Shown here piece after piece: positions 45,843 through 52,764 of a DNA stretch of 64,000 bases. Each line of letters begins with the position of its first letter. Position 1 is the stretch's first letter. The notes beneath the pieces were generated by a model. The model had not been told where the DNA came from and searched no databases. It worked only from the letters and a program-made list of their open reading frames with translations. The stretch is from [Clostridium] fimetarium. Lineage in GTDB: Bacteria; Bacillota; Clostridia; Lachnospirales; Lachnospiraceae. A program made the translations under genes and the position numbers. The stretch spans positions 186,001 to 250,000 of the forward strand of contig NZ_FOJI01000001.1 in the NCBI RefSeq assembly GCF_900111235.1, written 5' to 3'.

Positions 45843-46911
45843 ATATAAGAAAATGGTCGAAAATTTCAAGGCCAGTAGTGAGCTAAAGCAAACAACAATT
45901 AGTGCTGCACATAGTCATATTTTTAAAAAACTTAAGTTAACTAAAAGAGAAAAGACCGTGAGATATACTAGTGTTGCAGCTATGTTTGCAATGGTTGTAG
46001 TGTTATTTTCTGTATTTAATGTTGGCGAAGCGATATCAATTGCGGCAAAAGCTATAAACGGTCAGTCGTCAGCAGCGAATGGTTCGGATATAGCTCAATT
46101 GTCAACTGGTTTATCAAATGAGAAGTCAACGCATACGTCAACCGAAAAATCTACTGAGAAAGTTACAGCTAATGCTACTTCTGCACCTACCACAGCAAAT
46201 ACGAATACAGCAACGTCAACAATGCAGATATGGAATGGTTCAACTACTTATACAAATACATGGACTAACATGAATGCTCCAATTAGTACAGTGAAATATA
46301 ATATTAGTGGAAGTGCTGACAGCATTGAGGTAAATTCGTTGTCTATAACATCAACAGGCAATTTATTTGAAGCTAAAGTTGGGCCAAATGAAAATTACAC
46401 CATAAGAGCCGAAGTGCACCCTGCATTATTTAATAATGGTTTGGTAATTACAAAGTCAAGTGATGGAATAGTGACTTTCACAAATGATAAGGAAGGCATT
46501 ATACTTAGAGAAAATGTTTTCAGCTATCCAAAACAATCATCCGAAAGCCAAAGTGCATATGAGTTAAGATGTATAAACTATCTTACAGAATGCTGTACGG
46601 ATGCAACGAAGGCAAAACAAGCATTCTCATTAAGCGATGACTATGTTTTTAATACAAAAAGTGCGATTGTTATGACCAATATTGATACAGAGTGGAGAGC
46701 TAATATGAAATTAACCTATACGGGCAATCCTATTGCGACTTTATCCAAGAATAACACTAATGGAAGCAGCTCTGCTGGTTTTGGAAATCTAACAATTGTT
46801 TTTGACAGACACACACAATGTTTTGTGGTTCAAACATATGTTGCTCAAATTTCATTTATGACTTCAATGTCTACCTTTGTTACTTATGGAATGATATATA
46901 AAGTGAACTAG
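45829..46911 (+). CDS. Membrane anti-sigma-factor-like protein, first copy
   Basis: A 360-residue single-pass protein: about 45 cytoplasmic residues (no zinc-binding HxxxCxxC anti-sigma motif), one helix at about 45-66 (YTSVAAMFAMVVVLFSVFNV), a Ser/Thr-rich outer linker (about 75-140) and a C-terminal outer domain of about 215 residues (TVKYNISGSADSIEVNSLS, KVGPNENYTIRAEVHPALF, ITKSSDGIVTFTNDKEGI) that I do not recognise. Overlap with the sigma gene, topology and position argue for an anti-sigma factor whose outer domain senses a signal. The linker resembles wall-spanning linkers of RsgI-type proteins. A paralogue lies at 47544-48671. Confidence 0.72.
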   Translation: MNGSEYKKMVENFKASSELKQTTISAAHSHIFKKLKLTKREKTVRYTSVAAMFAMVVVLFSVFNVGEAISIAAKAINGQSSAANGSDIAQLSTGLSNEKSTHTSTEKSTEKVTANATSAPTTANTNTATSTMQIWNGSTTYTNTWTNMNAPISTVKYNISGSADSIEVNSLSITSTGNLFEAKVGPNENYTIRAEVHPALFNNGLVITKSSDGIVTFTNDKEGIILRENVFSYPKQSSESQSAYELRCINYLTECCTDATKAKQAFSLSDDYVFNTKSAIVMTNIDTEWRANMKLTYTGNPIATLSKNNTNGSSSAGFGNLTIVFDRHTQCFVVQTYVAQISFMTSMSTFVTYGMIYKVN

Positions 46912-46956
46912 AAGCCATTCATGTGAATGGTGCCAATTATTTTATTGTTTATAAAC

Positions 46957-47004
46957 GAGTAGTATTGATTCTATAATTTCAAATATCAATACTGCTCATT
47001 TTTT
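46957..47004 (+). terminator. Terminator of the first sigma/anti-sigma pair
   Basis: GAGTAGTATTGAT (46957-46969) pairs with ATCAATACTGCTC (46985-46997), with one G-U pair, followed by ATTTTTT. A close relative of this hairpin is at 50294-50345. Confidence 0.85.
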
Positions 47005-47020
47005 GATGTTAAAATTACAG

Positions 47021-47049
47021 TGCAACATTATGATTGCCATAATCGTAAT
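47021..47049 (+). promoter_or_regulatory. Putative ECF-type autoregulated promoter, second copy
   Basis: TGCAAC (47021-47026), 17 bases and CGTAAT (47044-47049), the same boxes and spacing as before the first copy. The following ATATATAAAAGGAGGTTTTA up to the ATG is also shared. Confidence 0.6.
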
Positions 47050-47068
47050 ATATAAAAGGAGGTTTTAA

Positions 47069-47557
47069 ATGAGAAATATGGGGTTTTCAGATGCTGAATA
47101 CATTAGAATCGTGGATTTATATGCGGATTCGGTATTCAAACTTGCAATGGTAAAGACAAAAAACAAACAGGATGCTGAGGATGTATTTCAAGACACATTT
47201 ATTAAGCTTTATAGATGTGATAAAATATTTGAATCCGATGAGCACGTAAAAAGATGGCTTATGAAAGTAACAGTAAACACTAGTCTGGATCTTTTGAAAT
47301 TGTTTTGGAACAGAAAAACGGAGGAACTTGATGAAGGTTTACCTTTTCAGGATCAGACATACCATGAGGTATGGAATGAAATAAAAAAACTTCCGGAAAG
47401 ATATAGAGTGCCAATTCATTTGTTTTATTTTGAAGGGTATTCAACTGAGGAAATAGCAAATATGCTTCATGATAAACCATCAACGGTGCGTTCAAAACTA
47501 CATAGAGCAAAGTATATATTAAGCGAAGGAATGGGAGATAGATATGAATGGGTCTGA
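47069..47557 (+). CDS. ECF-type RNA polymerase sigma factor, second copy
   Basis: A 162-residue paralogue of the sigma factor at 45354, about 92 percent identical by eye count. Region 2 (YADSVFKLAMVKTKNKQDAE) is unchanged; substitutions are concentrated toward region 4 and the C-terminus (EIANMLHDKPSTVRSKLHRA, then KYILSEGMGDRYEWV). It overlaps the second membrane protein by 14 bases, exactly as in the first copy, so the whole sigma/anti-sigma unit was duplicated. With near-identical region 2 both should recognise the same promoters, and cross-regulation is likely. Confidence 0.93.
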   Translation: MRNMGFSDAEYIRIVDLYADSVFKLAMVKTKNKQDAEDVFQDTFIKLYRCDKIFESDEHVKRWLMKVTVNTSLDLLKLFWNRKTEELDEGLPFQDQTYHEVWNEIKKLPERYRVPIHLFYFEGYSTEEIANMLHDKPSTVRSKLHRAKYILSEGMGDRYEWV

Positions 47558-48671
47558 TTATAAGAAGATGCTGGAGAATTTCAAGGCCAGCAGCGAATTA
47601 AAGCAAACAACAGTAGATGCTGCACATAGTCAAATATTTAAAAAGCTTAAGATAAGCAAAAGAGAAAAAATAGTTAGATATTCAAGTGCCGCAAGTGTGT
47701 TTGCAATGGTTGTAGTGCTGTTTTTTGTGTTCGATGTTGGGGGAGCGTTTTCGATTGCAGGAAATTCGATAAAAGGTACTGCATTATCGAGTGATTCGGA
47801 TACGTCACAATTGTCAACGGAATTACAAAAGGAAAAGACATCTCAGAAGTCAACCGATACATCAACCGAGATAGCTAAGGTTAATGCTACTGAGGCATCT
47901 ACCGAAAAGCAGACAACAAAAGTTCAGGAAGTCGTTACAACAGCACCAACAACAGCACCAACAACAGCACCAACAACAGCGCCAACAAAAGTACCAACAA
48001 CAAATACAACAACAACTTCAAATACTTATACGAATGCATGGACTAGCACGAATGCTCCAGTAAGTACAGTTAAATATAATTTTAGTGGAAGCGCTGGCAC
48101 CATTGATGTGAATTCGTTGTCTATTACATCAACAAGAAATTTGTTTGAAGCTAAGGTTGGACCTAATGATAATTACACTGTTAGAACGGAAGTACAGCCT
48201 GTATTATTTAATAGTGGTTTGGTTATTACAAAATCAAGTGATGGCATAGTAACTTTCACAAATGATAATGAAGGTGTCATACTTAGAGAAAATGTTGTGA
48301 GCTATCCACAAGGAGCATCTGAGAGTCAAGGCGAATATGCATCAAGATGTATAAGCTATCTTAATGAATGTTGTGCAGATGCAACTAAAGCAAAAGAAGC
48401 GTTCTCATTAAGCAATGATTATATATTAATCATTAAAAGTGCAGGCCCGATTACAAACTCTGATACAGAGTTTAGAGTGATTATGAAGCTAAACTATATT
48501 GGCAATCCTATTGCAGCGTTATCAAAGACTAGTTATGGTGGATTTGGATATCTCACTATAGTATTTGATAAATATTCACAATCTTTTCTGGTTCAGACAT
48601 ATGTTGTTCAAAATTCGTTATCGTTTACGATGTCTACCATCAATTATGGAGTGAAGTATAAAGTTAATTAA
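47544..48671 (+). CDS. Membrane anti-sigma-factor-like protein, second copy
   Basis: A 375-residue paralogue of 45829-46911 with the same layout: short cytoplasmic part, one helix (about 45-66), outer linker and unrecognised C-terminal domain (TVKYNFSGSAGTIDVNSLS, KVGPNDNYTVRTEVQPVLF, INYGVKYKVN). The linker is longer and holds TTAPTTAPTTAPTTAPT. The outer domains have diverged much more than the sigma factors, so the two may sense different ligands while feeding similar sigma factors. Anti-sigma function is inferred from overlap and topology. Confidence 0.72.
   Translation: MNGSDYKKMLENFKASSELKQTTVDAAHSQIFKKLKISKREKIVRYSSAASVFAMVVVLFFVFDVGGAFSIAGNSIKGTALSSDSDTSQLSTELQKEKTSQKSTDTSTEIAKVNATEASTEKQTTKVQEVVTTAPTTAPTTAPTTAPTKVPTTNTTTTSNTYTNAWTSTNAPVSTVKYNFSGSAGTIDVNSLSITSTRNLFEAKVGPNDNYTVRTEVQPVLFNSGLVITKSSDGIVTFTNDNEGVILRENVVSYPQGASESQGEYASRCISYLNECCADATKAKEAFSLSNDYILIIKSAGPITNSDTEFRVIMKLNYIGNPIAALSKTSYGGFGYLTIVFDKYSQSFLVQTYVVQNSLSFTMSTINYGVKYKVN
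47937..47990 (+). repeat. 12-base tandem repeat in the second anti-sigma linker
   Basis: ACAACAGCACCA is repeated about four times, encoding (Thr-Thr-Ala-Pro)n. Copy number is likely to vary by slippage and would alter linker length. Confidence 0.85.
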
Positions 48672-48827
48672 ATCGCTACTCTATATATATTAGGAAAGTT
48701 ATTTGCAAGATATTTTTCAGAAAAACTGGAAGTCTGTTAACGGAAAGATAAATTGGTATTGCGCACTCCAATTAGCTGAATCTGTTTGCAGGCTTCCCTT
48801 TTTGAAGCCAGGACTTGTATGGATAGC

Positions 48828-48995
48828 TATGGAAAAATCGATATCTTGGTCAATAATACCGGAAGATTCCACTTGGTCATTTAGGTGAAGCAAAAAATGA
48901 GGCAGACACAGTAATATTTATTTCTGGTGTCAGAGAAGTCAGCATTTATAACAGGAGAAACCATTAATGTGAATGGTGGTAGCTATATGAATTAG
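48828..48995 (+). pseudogene. Remnant of a short-chain dehydrogenase/reductase gene
   Basis: One frame reads YGKIDILVNNTGRFHL, the SDR core around the NAG motif, then hits stops. The same frame ends with SAFITGETINVNGGSYMN, the usual SDR C-terminus, and TAG at 48993. The catalytic Tyr-x-x-x-Lys region between is deleted. Bases 48672-48827 contain no recognisable gene. No promoter or complete domain remains. Confidence 0.8.
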
Positions 48996-49026
48996 TCTTA
49001 TCTTTGGAGTGTTTTGAATTTCTAAG

Positions 49027-49066
49027 GTCAACAAACGTACTAAACCTACGTATGTTGGCTTTTTTA
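49027..49066 (+). terminator. Orphan terminator after the SDR remnant
   Basis: GTCAACAAACGTA (49027-49039) pairs with TACGTATGTTGGC (49047-49059) except for one A-A mismatch, followed by six T. The region 49067-49374 before the YggT-like gene is AT-rich with no gene seen. Confidence 0.8.
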
Positions 49067-49374
49067 ATATGAGGAAGTGATAAACAGAAAAGAGAATATT
49101 AGGAAAATAAAATATCATACACTGAGTTGAATTTAAAAAATATACAATTATCAAATACTCGCAAAATTGACTGAATATACAAAGCGTGATATAATATAGA
49201 CAGATAACATTTGAATGTTTGTTAGATATATAAATTATTGTTGAACATATAAAAATAAAAACAAAGTATGAATAGTGGCAATATACTTGGTAATCGTATA
49301 TATAAGTCCTAAAAAAATATTGACTTTATTAAACTTTATTAAATTAAAAACAGGAATCATCGGAGGAATGAAAA

Positions 49375-49749
49375 ATGGAAAATTTCACGAAACAAACTGA
49401 AATGCAAAATGTAACACAAGAAAGTAATACAGGACAACGAATTATTAAAGTAATCTTTGGCATAATAGAGATTATACTAGCTTTTCGAATCGTTCTCAAA
49501 CTGATGGGAGCAAATGCGGGAAACGCTTTTGTGAAAGGAATCTATAATATTAGTCACCCTTTTGTGAAATTATTTGAAGGTATTTTCTCGGGGTCAACAA
49601 CGGGCGGCACTGAAACAGTGGGAGTTTTTGAACCTGCAACTTTGATCGCTATGATTGTTATTGGCATAGTTGCCATGATAGTGATAATGTTGATGCCAAA
49701 TTCAAGTAACAGAACAAAAAAGACTCAATATATGGAACATGATGAATAG
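49375..49749 (+). CDS. YggT-like membrane protein
   Basis: A 124-residue protein with an N-terminal polar part, a first helix (about 25-45, VIFGIIEIILAFRIVLKLM), a region NISHPFVKLFEGIF typical of YggT-like proteins, and a second helix (about 87-110, TLIAMIVIGIVAMIVIML). YggT family members are small integral membrane proteins linked to osmotic or ion stress. GGAGGAATGAAAA precedes the ATG. It opens a cassette with CsbD and an lmo0937-like gene, which are also stress families. Confidence 0.7.
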   Translation: MENFTKQTEMQNVTQESNTGQRIIKVIFGIIEIILAFRIVLKLMGANAGNAFVKGIYNISHPFVKLFEGIFSGSTTGGTETVGVFEPATLIAMIVIGIVAMIVIMLMPNSSNRTKKTQYMEHDE

Positions 49750-49809
49750 TTTAGAATGTTTCCAGATTCAAATGTAAGATAACTAAATAGGAAATGAAAG
49801 AGGTATGAG

Positions 49810-50031
49810 ATGAAAGATGTAAAAGACAAAATGGACAATGCAATAGATAAGATTGCAGGTGGACTTAATGAAACAGCAGGTAAAATAACTGGAAATAAGC
49901 AGTTGGAACTAAAGGGTAAGTTGCAAGTTTCAAAAGCCGACCTTGAAAAGAAAATGGATGTTAAAGATAATATAAACGAGATAAAAGAAAATATCGCAGA
50001 TAAAATCATTAAAAAAATGGATAAGAAATAA
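49810..50031 (+). CDS. CsbD-family stress protein
   Basis: A 73-residue, highly charged protein with the CsbD pattern: DKMDNAIDKIAGGLNETAGK, ITGNKQLELKGKLQ. CsbD-like proteins are small, abundant general-stress proteins (sigma-B controlled in Bacillus) of unknown mechanism. GAAAGAGGT precedes the ATG. The C-terminal third (KADLEKKMDVKDNINEIKEN) is a longer coiled helix than in the shortest members. It lies between two membrane protein genes in the same direction. Confidence 0.88.
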   Translation: MKDVKDKMDNAIDKIAGGLNETAGKITGNKQLELKGKLQVSKADLEKKMDVKDNINEIKENIADKIIKKMDKK

Positions 50032-50095
50032 AAAAGAGTAAAAATTCTAATAGCAAGTAGAACTTGTTAAAATAAAAATAAAGAGGTGCAATAAT

Positions 50096-50239
50096 ATGCT
50101 TTGGACAGTTGTAGTAGTAATATTGATTTTATGGTTTTTGGGCTTGCTCACGTCTTTCGGTGGTTCGTTAATACATTTGCTTCTTGTAATTGTATTGATA
50201 ATGGTTATCGTTCAGTTACTTCAGGGAAGGCGAAGGTAA
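50096..50239 (+). CDS. lmo0937-like small hydrophobic protein (47 residues)
   Basis: ATG 50096 follows AAAGAGGTG and gives MLWTVVVVILILWFLGLLTS then FGGSLIHLLLVIVLIMVIVQ and LLQGRRR. This matches the short two-helix lmo0937/DUF5670 type, commonly next to CsbD-like genes and induced by stress in Firmicutes. Two hydrophobic helices are joined by a glycine-rich turn (SFGG). Confidence 0.8.
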   Translation: MLWTVVVVILILWFLGLLTSFGGSLIHLLLVIVLIMVIVQLLQGRRR

Positions 50240-50293
50240 TAAGATTCAAATAATACCTAGTTTTTTACAATTATAGTTTGATATTTAATAAGT

Positions 50294-50345
50294 GAGCAGT
50301 ATTGATAACGGTAAGTTAAGTTGTCAGTACTGCTCAAATTTTTGC
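50294..50345 (+). terminator. Terminator of the stress cassette
   Basis: GAGCAGTATTGA (50294-50305) pairs with TCAGTACTGCTC (50324-50335), with one G-U pair, followed by AAATTTTT. The stem sequence is almost the same as in the hairpin at 46957-47004. Confidence 0.8.
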
Positions 50346-50448
50346 TGTTTAAGTCTAATGATAGATTAATTAGATAGTTCTTTCATCCGCGATTCACACA
50401 TCATTAATCATTGAATAAAATAATCGAATAATATCTATGAAATAGGGA

Positions 50449-50477
50449 TTGACATTTTCTTTTTCCAGGTTTATTAT
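50449..50477 (+). promoter_or_regulatory. Sigma-A promoter of the TetR efflux regulator
   Basis: TTGACA (50449-50454), a 17-base spacer and TATTAT (50472-50477). The operator at 50491 begins 14 bases downstream, over the expected start of transcription. Confidence 0.75.
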
Positions 50478-50490
50478 AACCATACATACA

Positions 50491-50501
50491 GACCGACGGT
50501 C
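50491..50501 (+). promoter_or_regulatory. Putative TetR operator at its own promoter
   Basis: GACCGACGGTC recurs exactly at 51256-51266 before the efflux operon. Its near-symmetry (GACCG-A-CGGTC) fits TetR-family dimers, and its place just after the -10 box fits repression. Confidence 0.7.
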
Positions 50502-50546
50502 GATAGATAGACAGAGACATAATAGACAGATAGAAAGGCGAATGAT

Positions 50547-51179
50547 ATGAAAGCAATCAAAGAAGGAGAAGTTAGAAAACGTGAAATTCTTGTAACAGCG
50601 CGCGAGTTATTTATTAAGAAAGGTTATGAACAGACTTCTATCAATGACATCCTAAAGATTGTGGATATAGCCAAAGGCACCTTTTACTATTATTTTGCTT
50701 CCAAGGAAGAAGTTCTGGAGGCAATTATTCTTGATATTGTTGAAGAAGGAGCAAGGCGGGCGCAGATGATCCTAAAAGATAAATCCATTCCGTTAGTGAA
50801 TCGAATTATGATGGCAATAATGGCACAGGCCCCAGAGTTTGAAGGTTCAAATGAGATAGCAGAAGAACTTCATAAGGTTGAGAATGCAAAGCTGGAACAG
50901 TTATATTTAAAGGCTATGTTGAAACGTATGACCCAGGTTTTACAAGAACCTGTATTAGAAGGTATTGAACGTGATGTATTCCATATGGACTATCCAATGG
51001 AAGGTATAGAATCTATTTTACTATTGGGACATATGATGTTCGATTGTGATGTCTTTCAATGGAAAACAGAGGATTTCCCAAGAAAAATAAAGGCATTTTT
51101 ATGTAATGCGGAGAGAATAATGGGAACAAGCGTAGGCGAATTAGATGAATTTCTACAGATGTTTGGGCAGTTGTCATAG
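50547..51179 (+). CDS. TetR-family repressor of the adjacent efflux operon
   Basis: A 210-residue regulator. Residues 10-55 hold the TetR HTH (ILVTARELFIKKGYEQTSIN, DILKIVDIAKGTFYYYFASK); the rest is the helical ligand domain. Its promoter and that of the next operon share the GACCGACGGTC element, so it probably represses both itself and the MFS/ABC genes until a ligand binds. GAAAGGCGA precedes the ATG. The ligand is unknown, but the targets suggest a toxic amphiphile or peptide. Confidence 0.9.
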   Translation: MKAIKEGEVRKREILVTARELFIKKGYEQTSINDILKIVDIAKGTFYYYFASKEEVLEAIILDIVEEGARRAQMILKDKSIPLVNRIMMAIMAQAPEFEGSNEIAEELHKVENAKLEQLYLKAMLKRMTQVLQEPVLEGIERDVFHMDYPMEGIESILLLGHMMFDCDVFQWKTEDFPRKIKAFLCNAERIMGTSVGELDEFLQMFGQLS

Positions 51180-51255
51180 ATTTAAAGACAGCTGTCATAA
51201 GTGGAAATTTCACATTTGTTGGAAGGAAAAATGTTATTTTTTTTACACGAAAACC

Positions 51256-51304
51256 GACCGACGGTCTACAAACAATTGTTAAATTAGTTGGTAAACCAGT
51301 CGGT
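51256..51304 (+). promoter_or_regulatory. Putative TetR operators before the MFS/ABC efflux operon
   Basis: GACCGACGGTC at 51256-51266 is identical to the site at 50491. A second, looser site ACCAGTCGGT (51295-51304), whose complement is ACCGACTGGT, lies 28 bases further on. Both are upstream of the AAGGAGGA ribosome site of the MFS gene. The promoter itself is not obvious. Confidence 0.65.
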
Positions 51305-51339
51305 AATATAGGCATTATTAAGATTTAAGGAGGATAACA

Positions 51340-52764
51340 ATGAATCAACGAGGTGGAATACAAAATATGGAAATACAAAACAGGGACTTACAAAATATAG
51401 AAATCAAAGACAGAAATAAATCAATGAAGAAATTTACAATATTGGTGGTTGGACAGCTGATATCAAGCGTTGGAAGTGGATTAACGGACTTTGGCCTTGC
51501 AATTTATGTTCTGGCACTGACAGGCTCTGTTACGGCGACCTGTATCGTTAGCATTTGCGCATTCCTTCCATCTATTTTGTTAGCACCGGTGGGAGGCGTC
51601 TTGGCAGACCATTATGACAGAAGGGCAATGATGATTCTCGGAGAATTGTTTTCCGGACTTGGACTATTTATTTGTCTCGCTTCTGTTATGAGCGCAAAAC
51701 CTTCACTTGTGGTAATCTGCATTGGAGTTGGTGTCAGCTCGTTATTTATGGCGTTGATGGAACCTGCATTTAAAGCGACGATTACAGATTTATTATCGGA
51801 AGAAGATTTCGCTAAGGCAGGTGGAATGGTTCAAATCGCAAATAATGCCAAACTTTTAATCGCTCCAGCGATTGCAGGATTGTTGTTGCAGATTACATCT
51901 GTAAGTACCCTAATCTTTATTGATATTCTTACTTTCTTTACAACAGTATTTGTAATTGTAGTTGTGAAGAAAGGAATGGTTACGAAACGCAGGGAGGGTG
52001 CGGGGCTGAGTATTCACTTAGAAATGAAAGAAGGGATTGCTGCAATACGTGGGAAAAGCGGAATTGTGGCGATGATTATAATTATGACAATCGTCGTATT
52101 TTGTCTTGGCTTCGTACAAATTTTATGTAAACCACTCATACTTGCTTTCGCAGGGAAAACGCAGCTTGGTATTCTTGCGTCCGTTTGTGCATTTGGTATG
52201 ATGGCTGGCAGTATCGTAATTAGCTGTTTAAAGAATACAAAATCTTATCGGAAAATGCTTTCGTTGGGATTAATTGGCTGTGGAATCTTTTTTTCATTGA
52301 TGGGCGTAAAACAAAATCTGTTTTTGATTACATTATTTGGATTTATGATGTTTGTATTTATGCCCGCTATTCAGATTGGAGCAGAAGTCCTAATTCGAAA
52401 GAATCTTCCAAATGAAGTTCAGGGGCGTGCTTTTGGAATGATTAGTTTTATTACTCAGATGGGCTATATTTTTGCCTATATATTGGCTGGAATCCTTTCT
52501 GATTATGTGTTTGAACCGTTTATGAGCGGCAACAGCATGTTAGCAATACAAATCGGCAAAGTAATCGGATCAGGTGAGGGAAGAGGAATTGCGTTGCTGA
52601 TATTGATTGCAGGCATGGCGCTAGCGATTGTTGGAGTTATTGTATTCAAACTGAAGAGTGTAAATATGTTGGAAAGTTTAACTACATTGGAAAGTGAAAC
52701 GATTAAAGAAACGGAGGGAATCAAAAATGAAACTTTTGTTGAAGCTTGTAAGGAAGGATTTTAA
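51340..52764 (+). CDS. MFS efflux transporter (macrolide/enterobactin exporter type)
   Basis: A 474-residue polytopic protein with about 12 helices. After about 28 polar, repetitive residues (NMEIQNRDLQNIEIKDRNKS) the first helix starts. GGVLADHYDRRAMMILGE is the typical loop of MFS_3-type exporters (MefA-like), and SSLFMALMEPAFKATITDLL fits the same group. It would export drugs or siderophore-like compounds with protons. The ABC permease gene starts inside its 3' end (38-base overlap), so the three exporters form one operon controlled by the TetR protein. AAGGAGGA stands before the ATG. Confidence 0.88.
   Translation: MNQRGGIQNMEIQNRDLQNIEIKDRNKSMKKFTILVVGQLISSVGSGLTDFGLAIYVLALTGSVTATCIVSICAFLPSILLAPVGGVLADHYDRRAMMILGELFSGLGLFICLASVMSAKPSLVVICIGVGVSSLFMALMEPAFKATITDLLSEEDFAKAGGMVQIANNAKLLIAPAIAGLLLQITSVSTLIFIDILTFFTTVFVIVVVKKGMVTKRREGAGLSIHLEMKEGIAAIRGKSGIVAMIIIMTIVVFCLGFVQILCKPLILAFAGKTQLGILASVCAFGMMAGSIVISCLKNTKSYRKMLSLGLIGCGIFFSLMGVKQNLFLITLFGFMMFVFMPAIQIGAEVLIRKNLPNEVQGRAFGMISFITQMGYIFAYILAGILSDYVFEPFMSGNSMLAIQIGKVIGSGEGRGIALLILIAGMALAIVGVIVFKLKSVNMLESLTTLESETIKETEGIKNETFVEACKEGF

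Noticed and set aside
47937-47990. CRISPR-like array
   Set aside because: A simple 12-base coding repeat without spacers.
48703-48888. 61-residue plus-strand ORF
   Set aside because: It runs in a different frame over the SDR remnant, whose own frame contains recognisable motifs; it has no convincing ribosome binding site.
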